A stretch of 64,000 bases of DNA from Cycas panzhihuaensis (lineage: Eukaryota > Cycadophyta): contig CM041465.1 in the NCBI GenBank assembly GCA_023213395.1, positions 117,063,741 to 117,127,740 on the forward strand, written 5' to 3'. Positions 11,470-23,794 of this stretch are shown piece after piece (positions within the stretch are counted from its first letter, which is position 1; the number at the start of each line of letters is the position of its first letter). The position numbers were made by a program, and so were the translations under genes. The notes beneath the pieces were generated by a model. That model made no database searches. It was not told where the DNA came from and saw only the letters and a program-made list of their open reading frames with translations.

Positions 11470-11990
11470 CCTTCTTTGATTTCGTTAACGATAAGGAGAT
11501 CAAATTCTTAGAGTAGGATGGCCCAACGACCGCCCCACCCACAACCGAACGAGTAAGTAGTATCTCAAGGACCTGATTGAACGATCACCAGGTAGTGTTG
11601 CCGAGCAAGTAGTGCCTAAACTTCTTGGTGGCATGGACCAAGGAGATGCATTCCTTCTCGGCAAGGGAATAGTTAAGCTCAGCAGCCACGAGAGTGCGAC
11701 TGATGAAATATATAGCTCTCGGCCTCGAGTCATCCTCCTGAGCGAGCATAGCGCCCAAGGACTCGTCAGTCGCTGAGGTATACAAGATGAAGGGCCTATC
11801 GAACTGGGGAGGCGCCAACGTAGGAGCGGAAGCCAAGGCTTCCTTGAGTCCTTCGAAGGCCTTTTGGGTCTTGTCAGACCAGGCAAAAGGAGCTCCTTCT
11901 TCAACAAAGTTGGTGAGGGGTTTAGCGCCACAACAAGCCGCCAAGAAGCGCCGAGGAAACCGAGCCCGCTTAGAAACGACTTAATCCGCC
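11470..11990 (-). pseudogene. Tat-B gypsy-type RNase H (decayed)
   Basis: Open over 11585-11944 with FAWSDKTQKAFEGLKEAL (RT connection), ILYTSATDESLGAML (catalytic Asp kept), AIYFISRTLVAAELNYS and FRHYLLGNTTW. Beyond this it is frameshifted. Follows RT directly, as in the other copies. Confidence 0.85.
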
Positions 11991-12760
11991 GCTGAGTTCT
12001 AGGTGGCTAAGATGTCGAGGATCGCCCGACTTTGTCGGTCGATCAATTCCCCGCTGATACGAGGAATTCAAGGAGTTTGCCCGAGGTAACGGCAAACACA
12101 CACATTTAAGTGGATTAAGGCTAACGTGATACCGCGCATCGTGAGAAGATGGCATGCAAGCCCAAGGGTGATGGGCTCTCATGCGAAAGACCCATCATGT
12201 CATCCATAAAGACCTCCAACGTGTCGCTGATGAGGTCATGGAAGATGAAATGCATGGCTCTTCGCAAGTAGCACTGCATTTTTAAGGCCAGGGCACGCCA
12301 GAGGCTAAGGTACCCCAAGGAGTAGTGAAGGCCGCCTTATGACGCCTTTGGGAGAAATCAATTTGGTTGTAACCGAGAAGCCCATTAGGGACATCACTGA
12401 ATCAAGCGCGATCAATGATCCGATCTAGGAAGGGTAATCGGAAATTGTCCTTAGGACAAGCGTTGTTGATGTCGCGAAAGTCGACACATATACGGATTGC
12501 CCCGTTCTTTTTAGCAACAGGAACAATGTTGGAGACCCACTTGGGGTAGTCAATAGAGGTAATGAGCTCAGGCCCGTAAGCTTCTCTACCTCCATCTCGA
12601 CAAATGGCAGAGAGCTCGGGGAAGGGGATCGCCGCTCGCGCATGTGGTGAGCCGTGAAGGGTGGTGAGGTTATGAGTGATAATTAAGGGGTTGATTCCCT
12701 TCATGTCAGCATAATCCCACGCGAAAATGTCTCGAAACTCCTGGAACAAAGGGAGTATTC
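11991..12760 (-). pseudogene. Tat-B reverse transcriptase (decayed)
   Basis: Blocks LITSIDYPKWVSNIVPVAKK, IRICVDFRDINNACPKD and RLPFLDRIIDR are in frame over 12402-12749. The catalytic FMDDMMGLS is near 12187-12216 in another frame. Several short deletions between 12280 and 12400 break the palm region. Confidence 0.88.
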
Positions 12761-13930
12761 CCTAACCTCATCAGGTAACATTCCAACCCAACCTTAATGA
12801 CCTTGCCCGGGGCCAAGACTACGTCCTGGGTTGCCCCCATGCACATGGCATTGCCCTCCTCGAAGTGGAGAGGGCAAGATCAGGAGGAGGAGGAATAGAG
12901 ACGGATCGATCCGCAAGCGTGGATCCGATCGCGAGGATCTTCTCGTGACCAAGCCGGTGACCGTAAGGTGTTAGCGAAGGCCCGCGCTAGATGCTCGAAA
13001 GGTGGCTTCATCGCCCCTCGAAATAATCCACCCCATGGATGACCTTACTCGAGTAGGAGAAGCACCGAGGGAGTGAGAGCAACGAGACCGTGATGACCGC
13101 GGGTTGCTCGCCTTCCTCACGAAAATCAAGGAAAATAGAAATGTGCCCCCAAGGAGCGAAAGGCAATTCCTCAAAACCATTACCTACGGGGTAATGAAAA
13201 GGAGAATCGGCGACAAAGTGATCAACACAAGTGATGACATGTGACACGCATGAGGGCTAGCCTCACTATCTAGAGAGGTTCTAGACGGGATCTAGAACAA
13301 GGCAAAGCGACCTATCGCGCGAAGGAAAGAAATGGGTGAGGACAACTGCTCGCTGTGAGCGACTCATCATCGCTGAACGAAGCAAGGTACCCGTAACTCC
13401 CAACGCCAATAGGGGCTAACCGCGTGAGACTAGGAGGAGAAAACGCGGGGTCTTCTTCGGATGGATTAGGTATCCCAATAGAGCAAGCCGAGGCATGAGT
13501 GGATGAACCTTGGTTTGCCGAACTGGTAGAGCGAGTTTGTTTAGTAAAAGGGCGCTATGCGGGATCACTCTCATTCGTCCGTCATGGACGAATTTAAGTT
13601 GTCCCCAAAGGGTCGAGCACACGGCTCCCATTTGATCGAGCCATGGACGACCTAGAAGGAGGTTGTAATCCACATCGACGTCAAGGACTACAACATCGGC
13701 AAGAACGGTCTTACCCTCAAGGGTAAGCGGAATCGCGCTGCATCCCAAAGGGGTCTTCTCCCGCCATACCCTTGGCACCGCCAGGGAACGGGTCCCAAGG
13801 CGGAAATACCAAGCTCTTGCATGACACGCAAGGGCATGGTATCGACAAGAACCGCTGTCGACAGCCTCCAAGAGTACAATCAGCGATCGATAGTGAATGG
13901 GAAGTTCCACCGACGCTCCTTTCACCTAGG
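12761..13930 (-). pseudogene. Tat-B protease and linker (decayed)
   Basis: The protease active site keeps a DSGS-like stretch (TAVDSGS near 13850-13870), followed by a frame change before MPLRVMQELGISALGPVPW. The later block LLLGRPWLDQMGAVCS spans about 13610-13670. The Ser/Pro and acidic linker toward RT is present but broken into several frames. Confidence 0.78.
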
Positions 13931-16610
13931 GGAAGATCCTTAGATCAAAGGAAATAGCAGTCCACAACCTTGGGCGACACCCAAAGCGTGATGTGTACAT
14001 CACCGATCCTAAAGCTTCCAGAGGAGGGCCCGCCGGGATAACTCCTTAGAACGCCCATCAAGGACATTCCCGCAATGACCATATGGAGCTCGCCCACGAC
14101 AGAGAAAGGCTTACCCTTCCCAAGAGGTTGGGTAAGTGCCCTTCTGAAATCGTGAACGACCCAGGCGCATGTGAATAGCCTTGGGAAAGAGAGGGACTTC
14201 CGGAGGAAGGGTCTCCGGAAGAGGGTCAGAAGGAGCGGGAGGACAAAAAACTCCCGCTGCTTCCTTAGCGGCTTGAGATCACGTAAGGGTAAAAGTAGGA
14301 GTTGCCTCAAGCAACTGGATCACCTTCTTCACCCTGTTCCGGGGTCGTGAAGGCGACGGGGTGTGACAGCTAGGAGAACGAGAAGAGGAAGAAGAATTCC
14401 TAATGCCCTTCCCTTTATCGCGGGAAGGACGGGGATCAGGCGATCTTCCTGCTACGTTGTTCTTGGTTTGGGTATGCGATCACGCTCCCCATGCTTAGGA
14501 ACGGATCCTTATGAACTGTTGATCCAAATTAGGCCTTGAGGCCCGCTTGGGAGAAAAATCGGCCGAGGGGCATCTTTTGGATGTCGGGCCCTACAACGCG
14601 AATCGTCGTGGAAGCAATCCCCATGAATGGAGCACCACTTTCTCAAGCGGGTCGACCTCCTCGCTTGAGAGGATCGGGCGCTTTCCATTCCTGGGAAGAG
14701 GAGCTTGGGTAGTTTGTTAGACTTGTTTGTTCGATGTAGGAGATGAAGGATCTTGAAGCTTGAGCTCCTTCATCGTACGCCGAATGAGAGTATACCGATG
14801 TGAGAGGGTCTAAAGTCCTCTCAGAGGATGAGAGGAAGACCGCGGCTTACCGGGAAGGTTTGGTATCCTTGGTAGGGGGTGGTGCCTCACTGCTGTGAGG
14901 GCTTAAGAGGTTTCTTGAGACCCGCTGATCTCAATAGCCTCCAACGCCAAGCACTTGGCGATCGCGAATCACATGTGGTCGCCCCATCTTGAGGACTTCC
15001 ACGTGACTTCGGACGAAGCGCATTGACGAATGTGTCTCGCTCGCCTCCTCAGGCAATGTTACCTTAGTGGAGTGGAGCAAGTCGTGGAATCGCCGCACAA
15101 AGTCACGATTCATCTCATCATGACCTTGTTTGAGCGAAAGAAGGGACTTCATTCCGCTCTCGAATGGACAAGCTACATCAAAATAGTTGATGAACTCATC
15201 CACCAATTGCTGGAATGAATGGATTGAATGGGCAGGAGACTGAGAACCATTTGAGGGTGCTACCCTGCAAGGAGCTCGGGAATAGTTTCATCACAAGATG
15301 GTCGTAAGCCCAATAAACGATGCATGCCATAGAAAAACTACGACATGTTCGCCTTCATGCACGAAGTTCCATCGAATCTAGGAACTTCAGGGGGATGAGG
15401 CGGCAAGTTGGTTCGCAACGCCTCAACCGAAAGAGGGGTTGACCTAAAGTCCATAAAGGGGCGTGCCCTTGCCTGAACCGTAGGATCAACGAATGTCGGC
15501 GGTAACGCACAAGGAGCGATGGGGTGGGACACCCATCCCTCCTGAGGAAGCGCCACGAAAAGAGGCGTGGGGTAAGTGCCTCGAAGGGAGCCTGCCCCTG
15601 TGAAGGCACAATGGATAGGATTGCGTTGGAAGAAGGGCAAGATGGATGTGGTACCGGGTTTTGCCCATATGGGCCACCCGTAGGTGGAGCAACCCCATAT
15701 GGGTGTAACAGATCCACCCCATAAACGGGAATACAACTTCCTCTACCCTGCCCCCAAGGTTGAGAGGTATATCCTGGGGGAACGTAGAAGGAAGCACCAA
15801 CGGTTGGCCGGGAGGATGCGTGGGAGCGGATCCCACACGACTAGTGGTTGGAAAGCTAGTAGGGCCAATAGGCCTACTAGGGATGGTATGCGCCACATTA
15901 GGGGATGGCACATTGGTTTGATTAGGAGCGGGTATGCTAACCCTCAATTAAGGGAAAGACACACCGCGAGAAGATCCTAAGGCATTAGGACCTTGATGAG
16001 GGACGGAAGGTGCCACGCACGCCCCCACTGCAGGGAACGAGTGGGATGCACGTGTAGGCACGAACGGATTTGTGGTCATAGGAAGGGTGGATGAGGATGA
16101 GGCATGAGGTGGGGGAGCGGAAGAGGAAGAGGCCCCTCCACGAAGAACATCTTCAAACCACCCAGGACGAGGTTGCAAGCGTGTCACGCCAAGCAACACT
16201 GCTGAAAGCTTCAACTACGCCAATGTGAGGAGTCCTAACACACTCGTAAGAGGTGATCGGAACCTCAAACAAGGTAGGATCCTCAGAACGTTCCTCATAA
16301 GAATTGCCAACTACGTTACAACCCTCAAGAGGAACGGGTCCTTCTATAGCGTGGGTAGAAGGATGAGCATCGAAAGAAAGGTGTTGGTTGTTTGGATAAT
16401 AAAGAGGGTCGTCACCGTCTTGGGTGGACCCGGGTATAACAGGAGGAAAGGCATGGGTTTCCATGGCTGAAGTATGGTAGGTCCAATCGGAAGAGTATCC
16501 CTCCATACCTGGACGAATCCGACGAGGCAAGAAGGCGATACTCCGGGTCCTCTAACAAAGGAGGTAGACTGCGCAAACGACGAGAGAAACACCGCATGCA
16601 AGGTCAACCG
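13931..16610 (-). pseudogene. Tat-B gag (decayed)
   Basis: Structural Gag polyprotein. The N-terminal half is Ser/Pro/Gly-rich with PTGGPYGQNPVPHPS. The central capsid-like domain has LPPHPPEVPRFDG, then LVDEFINYFDVACPFESGMK and FVRRFHDLLHSTK (about 14930-15400). The C-terminal part runs to the protease. Frame changes occur every few hundred bases. It is the full-length counterpart of the gag split between 4331-5357 and 19361-21035. Confidence 0.82.
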
Positions 16611-16746
16611 ACAATGTTAGGAAAGGAGAAAGAGTGGTAAAACACACGCGTTGGGGGTTACCCAACGTGGAGATCGAGATAAGTATGAAAAGGATCACAT
16701 AAGAGTAGCAAAACCAACCGAAGAGAGCGAAACTAGCTCCCTTATC

Positions 16747-16765
16747 GCGCCCCCAAGATGGTCGC
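16747..16765 (-). other. Tat-B primer binding site (eroded)
   Basis: Next to the LTR the minus strand reads GCGACCATCTTGGGGGC, against TGGCGACCATACTGGGG in Tat-A. The initial TGG complementary to a tRNA CCA end has lost a few bases. The tRNA is not assigned. Confidence 0.6.
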
Positions 16766-19355
16766 TGGACGCCACTGCCACGGATAACTACCTAACTGAT
16801 AGGTATAAGAGAGAGTGAGTGGTGGAATGATGGAAGGTGGGACCTAAAAGGTGGGTAACTACCACGCAGAGCACCTCGTGCGCCGGAGCGCGAGTTCAGG
16901 ATCTGCAATGGAGTATGGCTACTATCGGGTGACCCTTCACTGCTTCGAATAAGGGGTGAAGGTGCATAGGGCAAACCTAGGTTGACCTGGGAATAGGGCC
17001 CTCCCACCCTTGGGTGGCCAGAAGGGGGGAAGAGAAGACCTAAGGGAGACAGGCCAAGAGTAATCCTACGCAACCTAACCGGGTACACGAGTGATGCGGG
17101 AAGCAAGGCACTCGTGTGGTTACGGAGAGAGGAGGAAAGGTAGGGGAGAGGAGGACTCCTACAATCTTTCCTACGAATGATAAAGATGCATGAAACAAGA
17201 CAAACGAAACGCAAACAAGTATTAAAACTAATTTTCCCTTTTATCCTTCAGTGTACTAATTACTACGAAAGAAATAAAAGGAAAAGAAAGGGTAGCGGAG
17301 GGGAACGAAACGTGCACCTGGAGCGGAGGCACGCGAGATGAAGTAACCTTCTCGAGGAGCACCCAACCACTCCGCACGACGTACTGGATGCGAGATATTG
17401 CGGTGGACGAAGAGGGGGGCTTCCTTACCTTCCCCGGAAAATTAAATGCGATGCCAAGAAAGAAAGGAAGCGCTAACTAAGAAATGAAGTAGCATGAGAA
17501 CATAACGCATATGAAGGTGCTTACCGGTAGCTAGGCCCACGGGCAATGAACTCCACGCTTCCCAAGTACCTGCAAGCAATAGTGGTCTCTTTCTCTCCTC
17601 GAAGGAAGAGCACTAACATGCAACTCAAAAACTCTAACAATATATGCCTAAATAACATAAACGAGAATTTGAATATACATGCGTTAGTGTTAATCTAACA
17701 ATGAAAGTATCAAGAGAAAGTGACCAAAGTGAAAGTAAATGGTTGGGTAAGCCTCAGAGTGGCCTACCTCCCGCAAATGATGTCCAAACCTCCTCCCAAG
17801 AGCCACGAGGCAGCGAGGAGAGAGTCGAGAGCAAGGGGCTAGAAAATGGCAGCAAAAAGGGGCAAAGAAAGGCCCAAGGGTACCCACGGCGAACCGGGAT
17901 GCTATGAGAAGCAAACCGGGTGACCCAGGGAAGAAAGGTGGAGCAAGAAACCAGCGGTTGGGACTTATGGGTGATGCCCAAACCTAAGCAAAAGGCCCCA
18001 AATCACAGAATCTCAGACAAATACCGGTTTGGGCAACCAAAGGGAGCCTTCAAACCCTTGTTAGCAAGCCAAGGGCAGCACGGGACGAGAGGGAGGTTTT
18101 GGAGGGCTTAGAGCCGCCTAGGGAGCATGGAAGGTGGTACTAATCCACCTGTGTCCTCTCCAAAACCTATGCAACCTCACGCCACGCTTGGACAAAGAAC
18201 ACAGTAAGAAGCACAGGGAGAGTGGTATAACAGTCTCCAAAAGGGAGGAAAACCAACTCTCATGCAACAAGTAAGAGCAAACAAGATGAAGCATGAATAT
18301 CACAAGAAAACAAGCATAAAAATAAGGAATACCTAAAGAGAAGAGGTAAGGGATTTGCCTCATCCAAAGGGGAGTGGAGAGGGACTGATAAATTAGCCCA
18401 GATCTAAAGTAGAGTAGGTTTGAGGCCCTGCTACAGAGGTGTGGCAGGAAACACCTGCACTTGGGGCGCTTATGGATTGCCTAGATGAAGACCAGCTGGG
18501 AACCACTTCAAAGGAGCCCTCTCCAAGGCGTTTGAGGGGCTGGGAGAATGTCTCAGCCACGCAAAAGGAGAGTTGGGCACTGTATGAAGAGTGCAGGTCT
18601 AGTTGATGCAGCAAACAGCAGAGAGAAGCAGAGCAGGAGAGTGTTTCCTTGAGAGCAATTCCGAAAGTGAGCCAAAAGATCCTTGAAAATGAGCCAAAAA
18701 GGGCTTAAGTATTCAAGCAAAACCCTAAAGCGTGCGATTAGGGCGCAGCTGGAAGAGAAATAAAGTGCGAGCCACGTGGTAGTTTTGTAATAAATGCGAA
18801 ATTGCCACGGCGGATTTTTAAAAACAACCTGAGACAACAGATCACCGGGAATTTCAGCACCACGGATATTCCGGCAGCATCACAAAAATCAAGCAGACGC
18901 ACCTAGAGCTGAAAATGGGGTCCACCAACCAGTCCAGATTGGGGCCAGATGACAGAAAAGACTAATAGAAAGCTAGAACGCCTACCCGGGAGCAAACAAG
19001 CCAACAAAACGGGTCCAAAGGAGCAAAAATAGGGCTCGAGTGGGGTGGCAAGTTAACCAAACGATGATGAGTCATCACACTGGTGGAGGTGGCGCAAACC
19101 TAGTGGATCCTGGAGCGAGGAGGGCAGATGCAGGAAGTAATACGGTCACCAGGGTGCCACACTCACCGAGTGTGCCCCTGCTATAGTCGTCATAGGCTAA
19201 AACGAGTGTGGACGACTACAAGGTCGCCCACAAAGTCATACACATGCAGATACGCAAGCAAACATCCAGTAAAAGAAGGCGATGATAATGCGAGAGACGT
19301 ACCTGCACTTACCTGAGTCGGTGATTCCGTATCCATTCCCGGAAGCTGGGAAACA
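16766..19355 (-). repeat. Tat-B 5' LTR (2590 bp)
   Basis: Direct repeat of 5358-7954, from TGGACGCCACTG to GGGAAACA on the plus strand. Directly followed by CTTGG and the resumed Tat-A gag. In this minus-strand element it is the promoter LTR. Confidence 0.95.
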
Positions 19356-19360
19356 CTTGG

Positions 19361-21035
19361 CGATCGTGGAGTCGCATGTGGTCGCCCCCATTTTAAGGAC
19401 TTCCACATGTACTTTGGGACGAAGTGCATTGACAAAGAGATCTCACTTCAACTCCTCAGGCAATGTCGCCTTAGTGGAGTGAAGCAAGTCATGGAATCGC
19501 CGCACAAAGTCACGATTCATTTTATCGTGACCTTGTTTGAGTAAAAGGAGTGACTTCATTCTACTCTCAAATGGACAAGCTACATCAAAGTAGTTGATGA
19601 ACTCGTCCACCAATTGCTGGAATGAATAGATGGAGTGGGCAGGGAGACGGTAAAACCACTTAAGGGCGTCACCCTGTAAGGATCGTGGGAACAATTTCAT
19701 TAGAATGTGGTCGTAAGCCCAGTAATCGATGCATGCCATAGAAAAGCTACGCACATGCTCCACTAGGTCTTACGACGAAGTTCCATCGAATCTAGGAACT
19801 TCAGGGGGATGAGGAGGCAGATTGGTTCTTAATGCCTCAATGGATAAAGGTGTTGACCGACAGTCCATGAAGGGGCATGCCCTTACCTGGACCATAGGGT
19901 CAACGAATGACATAGTAGGTAACGAGCAAGGAGCGGATGGAGGTGGCACACCTATCCCTCCTTGAGGGAACGCCCCCTGCTGGGAGGGGACTTGAAGATA
20001 AGAGCCTTGGAAGGGAGTCATGTTCCCTTATGAAGCCGCGGTAAAAGAAATTACGCTAGATGATGGAAAAGATGGATGCGGAACCGGGTTTTGCCCATAT
20101 GGGCCACCCGTGGGTGGGGCGACCCCATATGGGTGTAGTGGATCCACTTCATAAGCTGGGAGATAGCTTCCTCTACCCTGTCCCCAAGGTTGAGAAGTAT
20201 ACCCTGGGGGAACGTAAAAGGAAGCACCAACATGTTGGTTTTGAGGATGTGTGGGAGTGGGTCCCACATGACTAATAGCTGAAGGGTTAGTAGGACCGAC
20301 AGGCCTACTAGGAAAGGTATGTACCACATTAAGGGATGGCACATTGGTTGGGCTAGGGAAGGGTATGCTAACCTTCAACTGAGGGAAAGACATACCATAG
20401 GAAGATCTTGAAACGCTAGGACCTTGATGAGGAACAGAAGGTGCAACATGTGTCCCCATAACCGGAATAGGAAAGAAGCAGGACACATGCGTAGGCACAA
20501 AAGGATTGGTTATTACGGGGAGAGTAGATGAGGATGAAACAAGTAGGGAGGAGCGGAAGAAGAAGAGGCTCCTCCATGAAGAGCATCCTCAAACCATCCA
20601 GGATGCGGCTGGAAACGTGCCGCATGGTGACACTCATTGAGAGCTTCAACTACATCGATAGGAGGGGTTCCCACATACTCGTAAGAGGTAGTTGGGACCT
20701 CGAACGAAGTAGATCCCTCAGGACGCTCCTCATAAGAGTCATCAATTGAGTGGTAAGTCTCAAGAGGAATAGATCCTTCTATTGCATGGGTAGAGGGATG
20801 GATGTTGAGCGGGTGGTGTTGGTCACTCGGGTAGTAAAGGGGGTCATCACCCTCTTGGGTGGACCCTGGAATAGAGGAAAGAAAATCATAGGTTTCCAAA
20901 GTTGAGGTGTGGTAGGCCCAATCAGAAGAGTATCCCTCCATAGTCAAATCAGAATCTGATAAAGGAAGAGGGCGATACTCAGGGTCTTCTAATAATGGAG
21001 GTAGATTACACAAGTGATGAGAAAAGTGTCACATG
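19361..21035 (-). pseudogene. Tat-A gag, N-terminal part (cut by Tat-B)
   Basis: Starts around 21013-21035 and reads EDPEYRPLPLSDSDLTMEG, then a Ser/Pro-rich stretch, then the capsid-like core with LPPHPPEVPRFDGTSS, ACIDYWAYDHILMKLFPRS, LQGDALKWFYRLPAHS and LVDEFINYFDVACPFESR. It is open for long stretches (20513-21013, 20028-20498, 19443-19763) with few frame changes. Joining it to 4331-5357 restores the order seen in Tat-C. Confidence 0.87.
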
Positions 21036-21185
21036 CAAGGTCAGCCAACGATGTTAGGAAAAGGAAAGGGTGATAAAGGCACACGCATTGGGGGCTTCCT
21101 GACAAAGATATCAAAGTAGGAAAAGGACCACAAAAAAGTAGCAAAACCAATTGAAGCGAGCGGAAACTAGCTCCCTTACTGGCAG

Positions 21186-21203
21186 TCCCCAGTATGGTCG
21201 CCA
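21186..21203 (-). other. Tat-A primer binding site
   Basis: The minus strand reads TGGCGACCATACTGGGGA, one base inside the LTR end (LTR starts at 21205). TGG matches a tRNA CCA end. Tat-C has TGGTGACCATAATGGGGA at the same place. Which tRNA is used is not settled. Confidence 0.75.
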
Positions 21204-21204
21204 A

Positions 21205-23794
21205 TGGATGCGTGTCTATGGGATAGGTACCTAACTAAGTAGGAATGGTATGAGCAGTCGATGGTATGATTAAGAAAAGGACCTACAAGTAGGGCAAATA
21301 CCACGTAGGGTGCCCCATGTACTGAAGCATGAGTTCGGGACCTATAAATAGAATATAGCTACCAGAGAGTGGTCCCCTTGCTTCGAACAAGAGGAGAGGA
21401 GGCGTAGGGTTAGCCTGGGTTGACCTAAGGGAAGGATCCTCCCACCCTTGGATGGCTAGAAGGAGAAGCAGAGAACCCTTTGGGGGTTTCCCTAAGGCAA
21501 CGAGAAACGAAGAAGGGTAAGCGAGTAGATGGCCTATGGATGGGGTTACTTCGATTATCTGGCTAAGCGGAGAACCAAAAGAACATAAAGGGAATAACCC
21601 AAAAGGGAGGTTACGGTATGTGCGAGCAAACTAACCAAGCAAACAAATAATAAAGAGAGAGGAAAGTTTGCGCGGCAAAAGAGGGGAAAAGGTGAGAGGG
21701 AAGGTTTCCTAAGACCTTTTCCTATGACAAAGAAAATGCAAGCGATAAAGCAAACAAAGTATGAATCAAAGCAAAGTTGATTTCCCTTCTATTTCCAATG
21801 AGCTAATTACTATTATGTAAAAGAACTCAAAAGGAAAAGGTGATAGAGTAGAGTGAGAGTGTGTACCCGGAACAGAAGCATGTTGAAACGGTGATGCTCC
21901 CAAGAGGCACTCAAAGCTACTCCACAAGGCGCGGCGGTCATGAAGAGTCACCATGATTGGGATTTAGGGCTCCTTACCTTCCCTAGAAAAAGTACTAAAG
22001 TACCAAACAACGGAAAGAAAGGGATAAAATGCTAGCAATAAATGAAGTACGAAAGTAAAGCATAAATAGGAGCACTTACCTGTAAAGGGAGAAAAGGGAA
22101 CGGATCTATTGCGCTTTCCAAATACCTGCAAGTAAATGGCGATCTCCCCCTTTCCAGAGAAAGGGTGCTAGCATACAATGGAAAGATCCTAACAATACAT
22201 GTACATGCAAAGCAAATATAAACTTAAATACATGTATGTTAGTATCAATACAATGATGATAATATGTAAAGGAAAAAACAACCCAAGTAAATGGAAAGTA
22301 ACCGGTAAGTCTCAGAGTGGCCCACCTCCCGTAAAGAATAATCCCAATCTCCCCCAAAAGCCATGAGGCAGCAAGGGTAAGGCTGTACAAGATGGGTGGA
22401 AACAAAGGCAAGAGAGTTGAAAAGAGCCAAAGAGGACCTACAGCAAGCTGGGGTGCTATGGAGAGCAAACCAGGTTGCCGGGAGAGGAGTTAGGAAAAGG
22501 GCAAGTAGCCGGGGCTTACATGAATTGCCCGGATCAAAGCACAAGCCCTCAAACCAATGCTGTAATATGTGACAATGCTGATTTCAGTGGCTAAAGATGG
22601 CCTAACAAACCTTTGTTTGATTGCCAAGGGCAACATAGGGCAAAAGGGAAGGTTTGGGGGGCTAAGCGCCACTTGAGGAGCGTGGAAGGTGGTGCGGAAT
22701 CCACCCAGCTCACTCCCAAACCCTATGTAACCCCTCTTTGCCACTGCCTTGAGCAATAAACGCAGGCAAGGAGGCACTAATGGTAGGGGTAAGTTAGTCC
22801 AAAACAAAGGAAAAGCAACCTTAAAAAACCCAAGCAAGAGGACAAGCAAAATAGGGCATCAATTAAACAAGAAAGTAGCTTAAACCAATGAATACCTGAG
22901 AAGAGGAGGGGAGGCTCTTGCCTTAGCCAAGGGCTGCTGAGAGGAGGCTGAGAAATTAGCCTAGAAGCTGTGGAATAGTAGGTTTAGAACCCTGCTGATG
23001 GAGTTGGAGGAAAAACACCTGCACTTAGAACGCTTGATGGATGCCCAAGCAAGAATCCACTGAGATCTCTCTAAAGGGGCCCTTTCCAAGGTGTGTGAAG
23101 GGTTGGGAGGATGTCCTAGCCATACCAAAGGAGAGCTGGGCACTGGAGGAGAGGTGCAGGTCCTATAGCAGCAGTAGAGAATAGCAGAGCACAGGCCAGT
23201 TTCCTTAAGGAGCAATCCAAAAAGTGAACCAAAAGATCCTAAAAATGAGTTAAAGATGACTTAAATACCTAGCCCAAACCCTAAAGCGAGTGATTAGGGC
23301 ACAACTGGCAGTGAGTCAAGTCGCGAGACACGTGGCAGTTTCACAATAAATGAAAAATTGCCATGATAGTTTTTAAAAAACAAATTTGAATAGTCATCCT
23401 GCCACAAAATCTGTGGTACCCCCTTTGATGGCAAACAGGCCAACAAACGAGTCCAGAAGAGAAAAAATAGGATTCAAACGATGTGGCAAGTCAACCAAAC
23501 AATGACGGGTCATCACACGGGTAGAGGTGGCACAAGCCAAGTGGATCTTGAGGTGAGTAGGGTAGAATGCGGGAAGTGGAATAGCCACCAGGGTGTCACA
23601 CTCGCTGGGAATGTGCCCCTGCTATAGTCGTCATAGGCTAAATAAGTGTAGATGAAGACAAAATTATCTACAAGGTCACAACATGCAAACATGCAAGCAA
23701 ACACTCATCAAAAGAAAGCGATGATAAGGTGAGAAGCATACCTGCACTTACCTAAGTCGATAATTCCGTATCCATTCTCGGAAGCTGGGAAACA
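21205..23794 (-). repeat. Tat-A 5' LTR (2590 bp)
   Basis: Starts TGGATGCGTGTC and ends GGGAAACA, with the same outline as the Tat-C LTRs. Its partner LTR lies outside the window. It lacks most of the tandem GGTACC-rich palindromes seen in the Tat-C LTRs; only a trace (ATCTGTGGTACC) is at 23408-23419. Confidence 0.9.

Larger units (their letters stand above)
5358..19355 (-). mobile_element. Tat-B: complete nested Ty3/gypsy Tat-type element, 14.0 kb
   Basis: Bounded by two ~2.6 kb LTRs in direct repeat that start TGG and end AAACA on the plus strand, and by the duplication CTTGG. Read on the minus strand it has 5' LTR, primer site, gag, protease, RT, RNase H, integrase, a PMD remnant, archaeal-type RNase H and 3' LTR. 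It is about 2.85 kb shorter than Tat-C, mainly from a ~2.4 kb loss of the antisense PMD gene. It carries many short deletions relative to both sister copies, so its frames are badly broken. Confidence 0.95.
19356..23794 (-). mobile_element. Tat-A, upstream half (5' LTR, primer site, gag N-terminal part)
   Basis: Begins with the second CTTGG duplication (19356-19360) and continues the gag frame broken at 5357. Ends with an LTR whose outer end AAACA is at 23790-23794. The next five bases CATCC are the expected target duplication. Its partner would be left of this window. Confidence 0.9.

Noticed and set aside
19356-21035. A separate truncated gag fragment unrelated to Tat-A
   Set aside because: The CTTGG duplication and continuity of the frame with 4331-5357 show it is the other half of the same gag.
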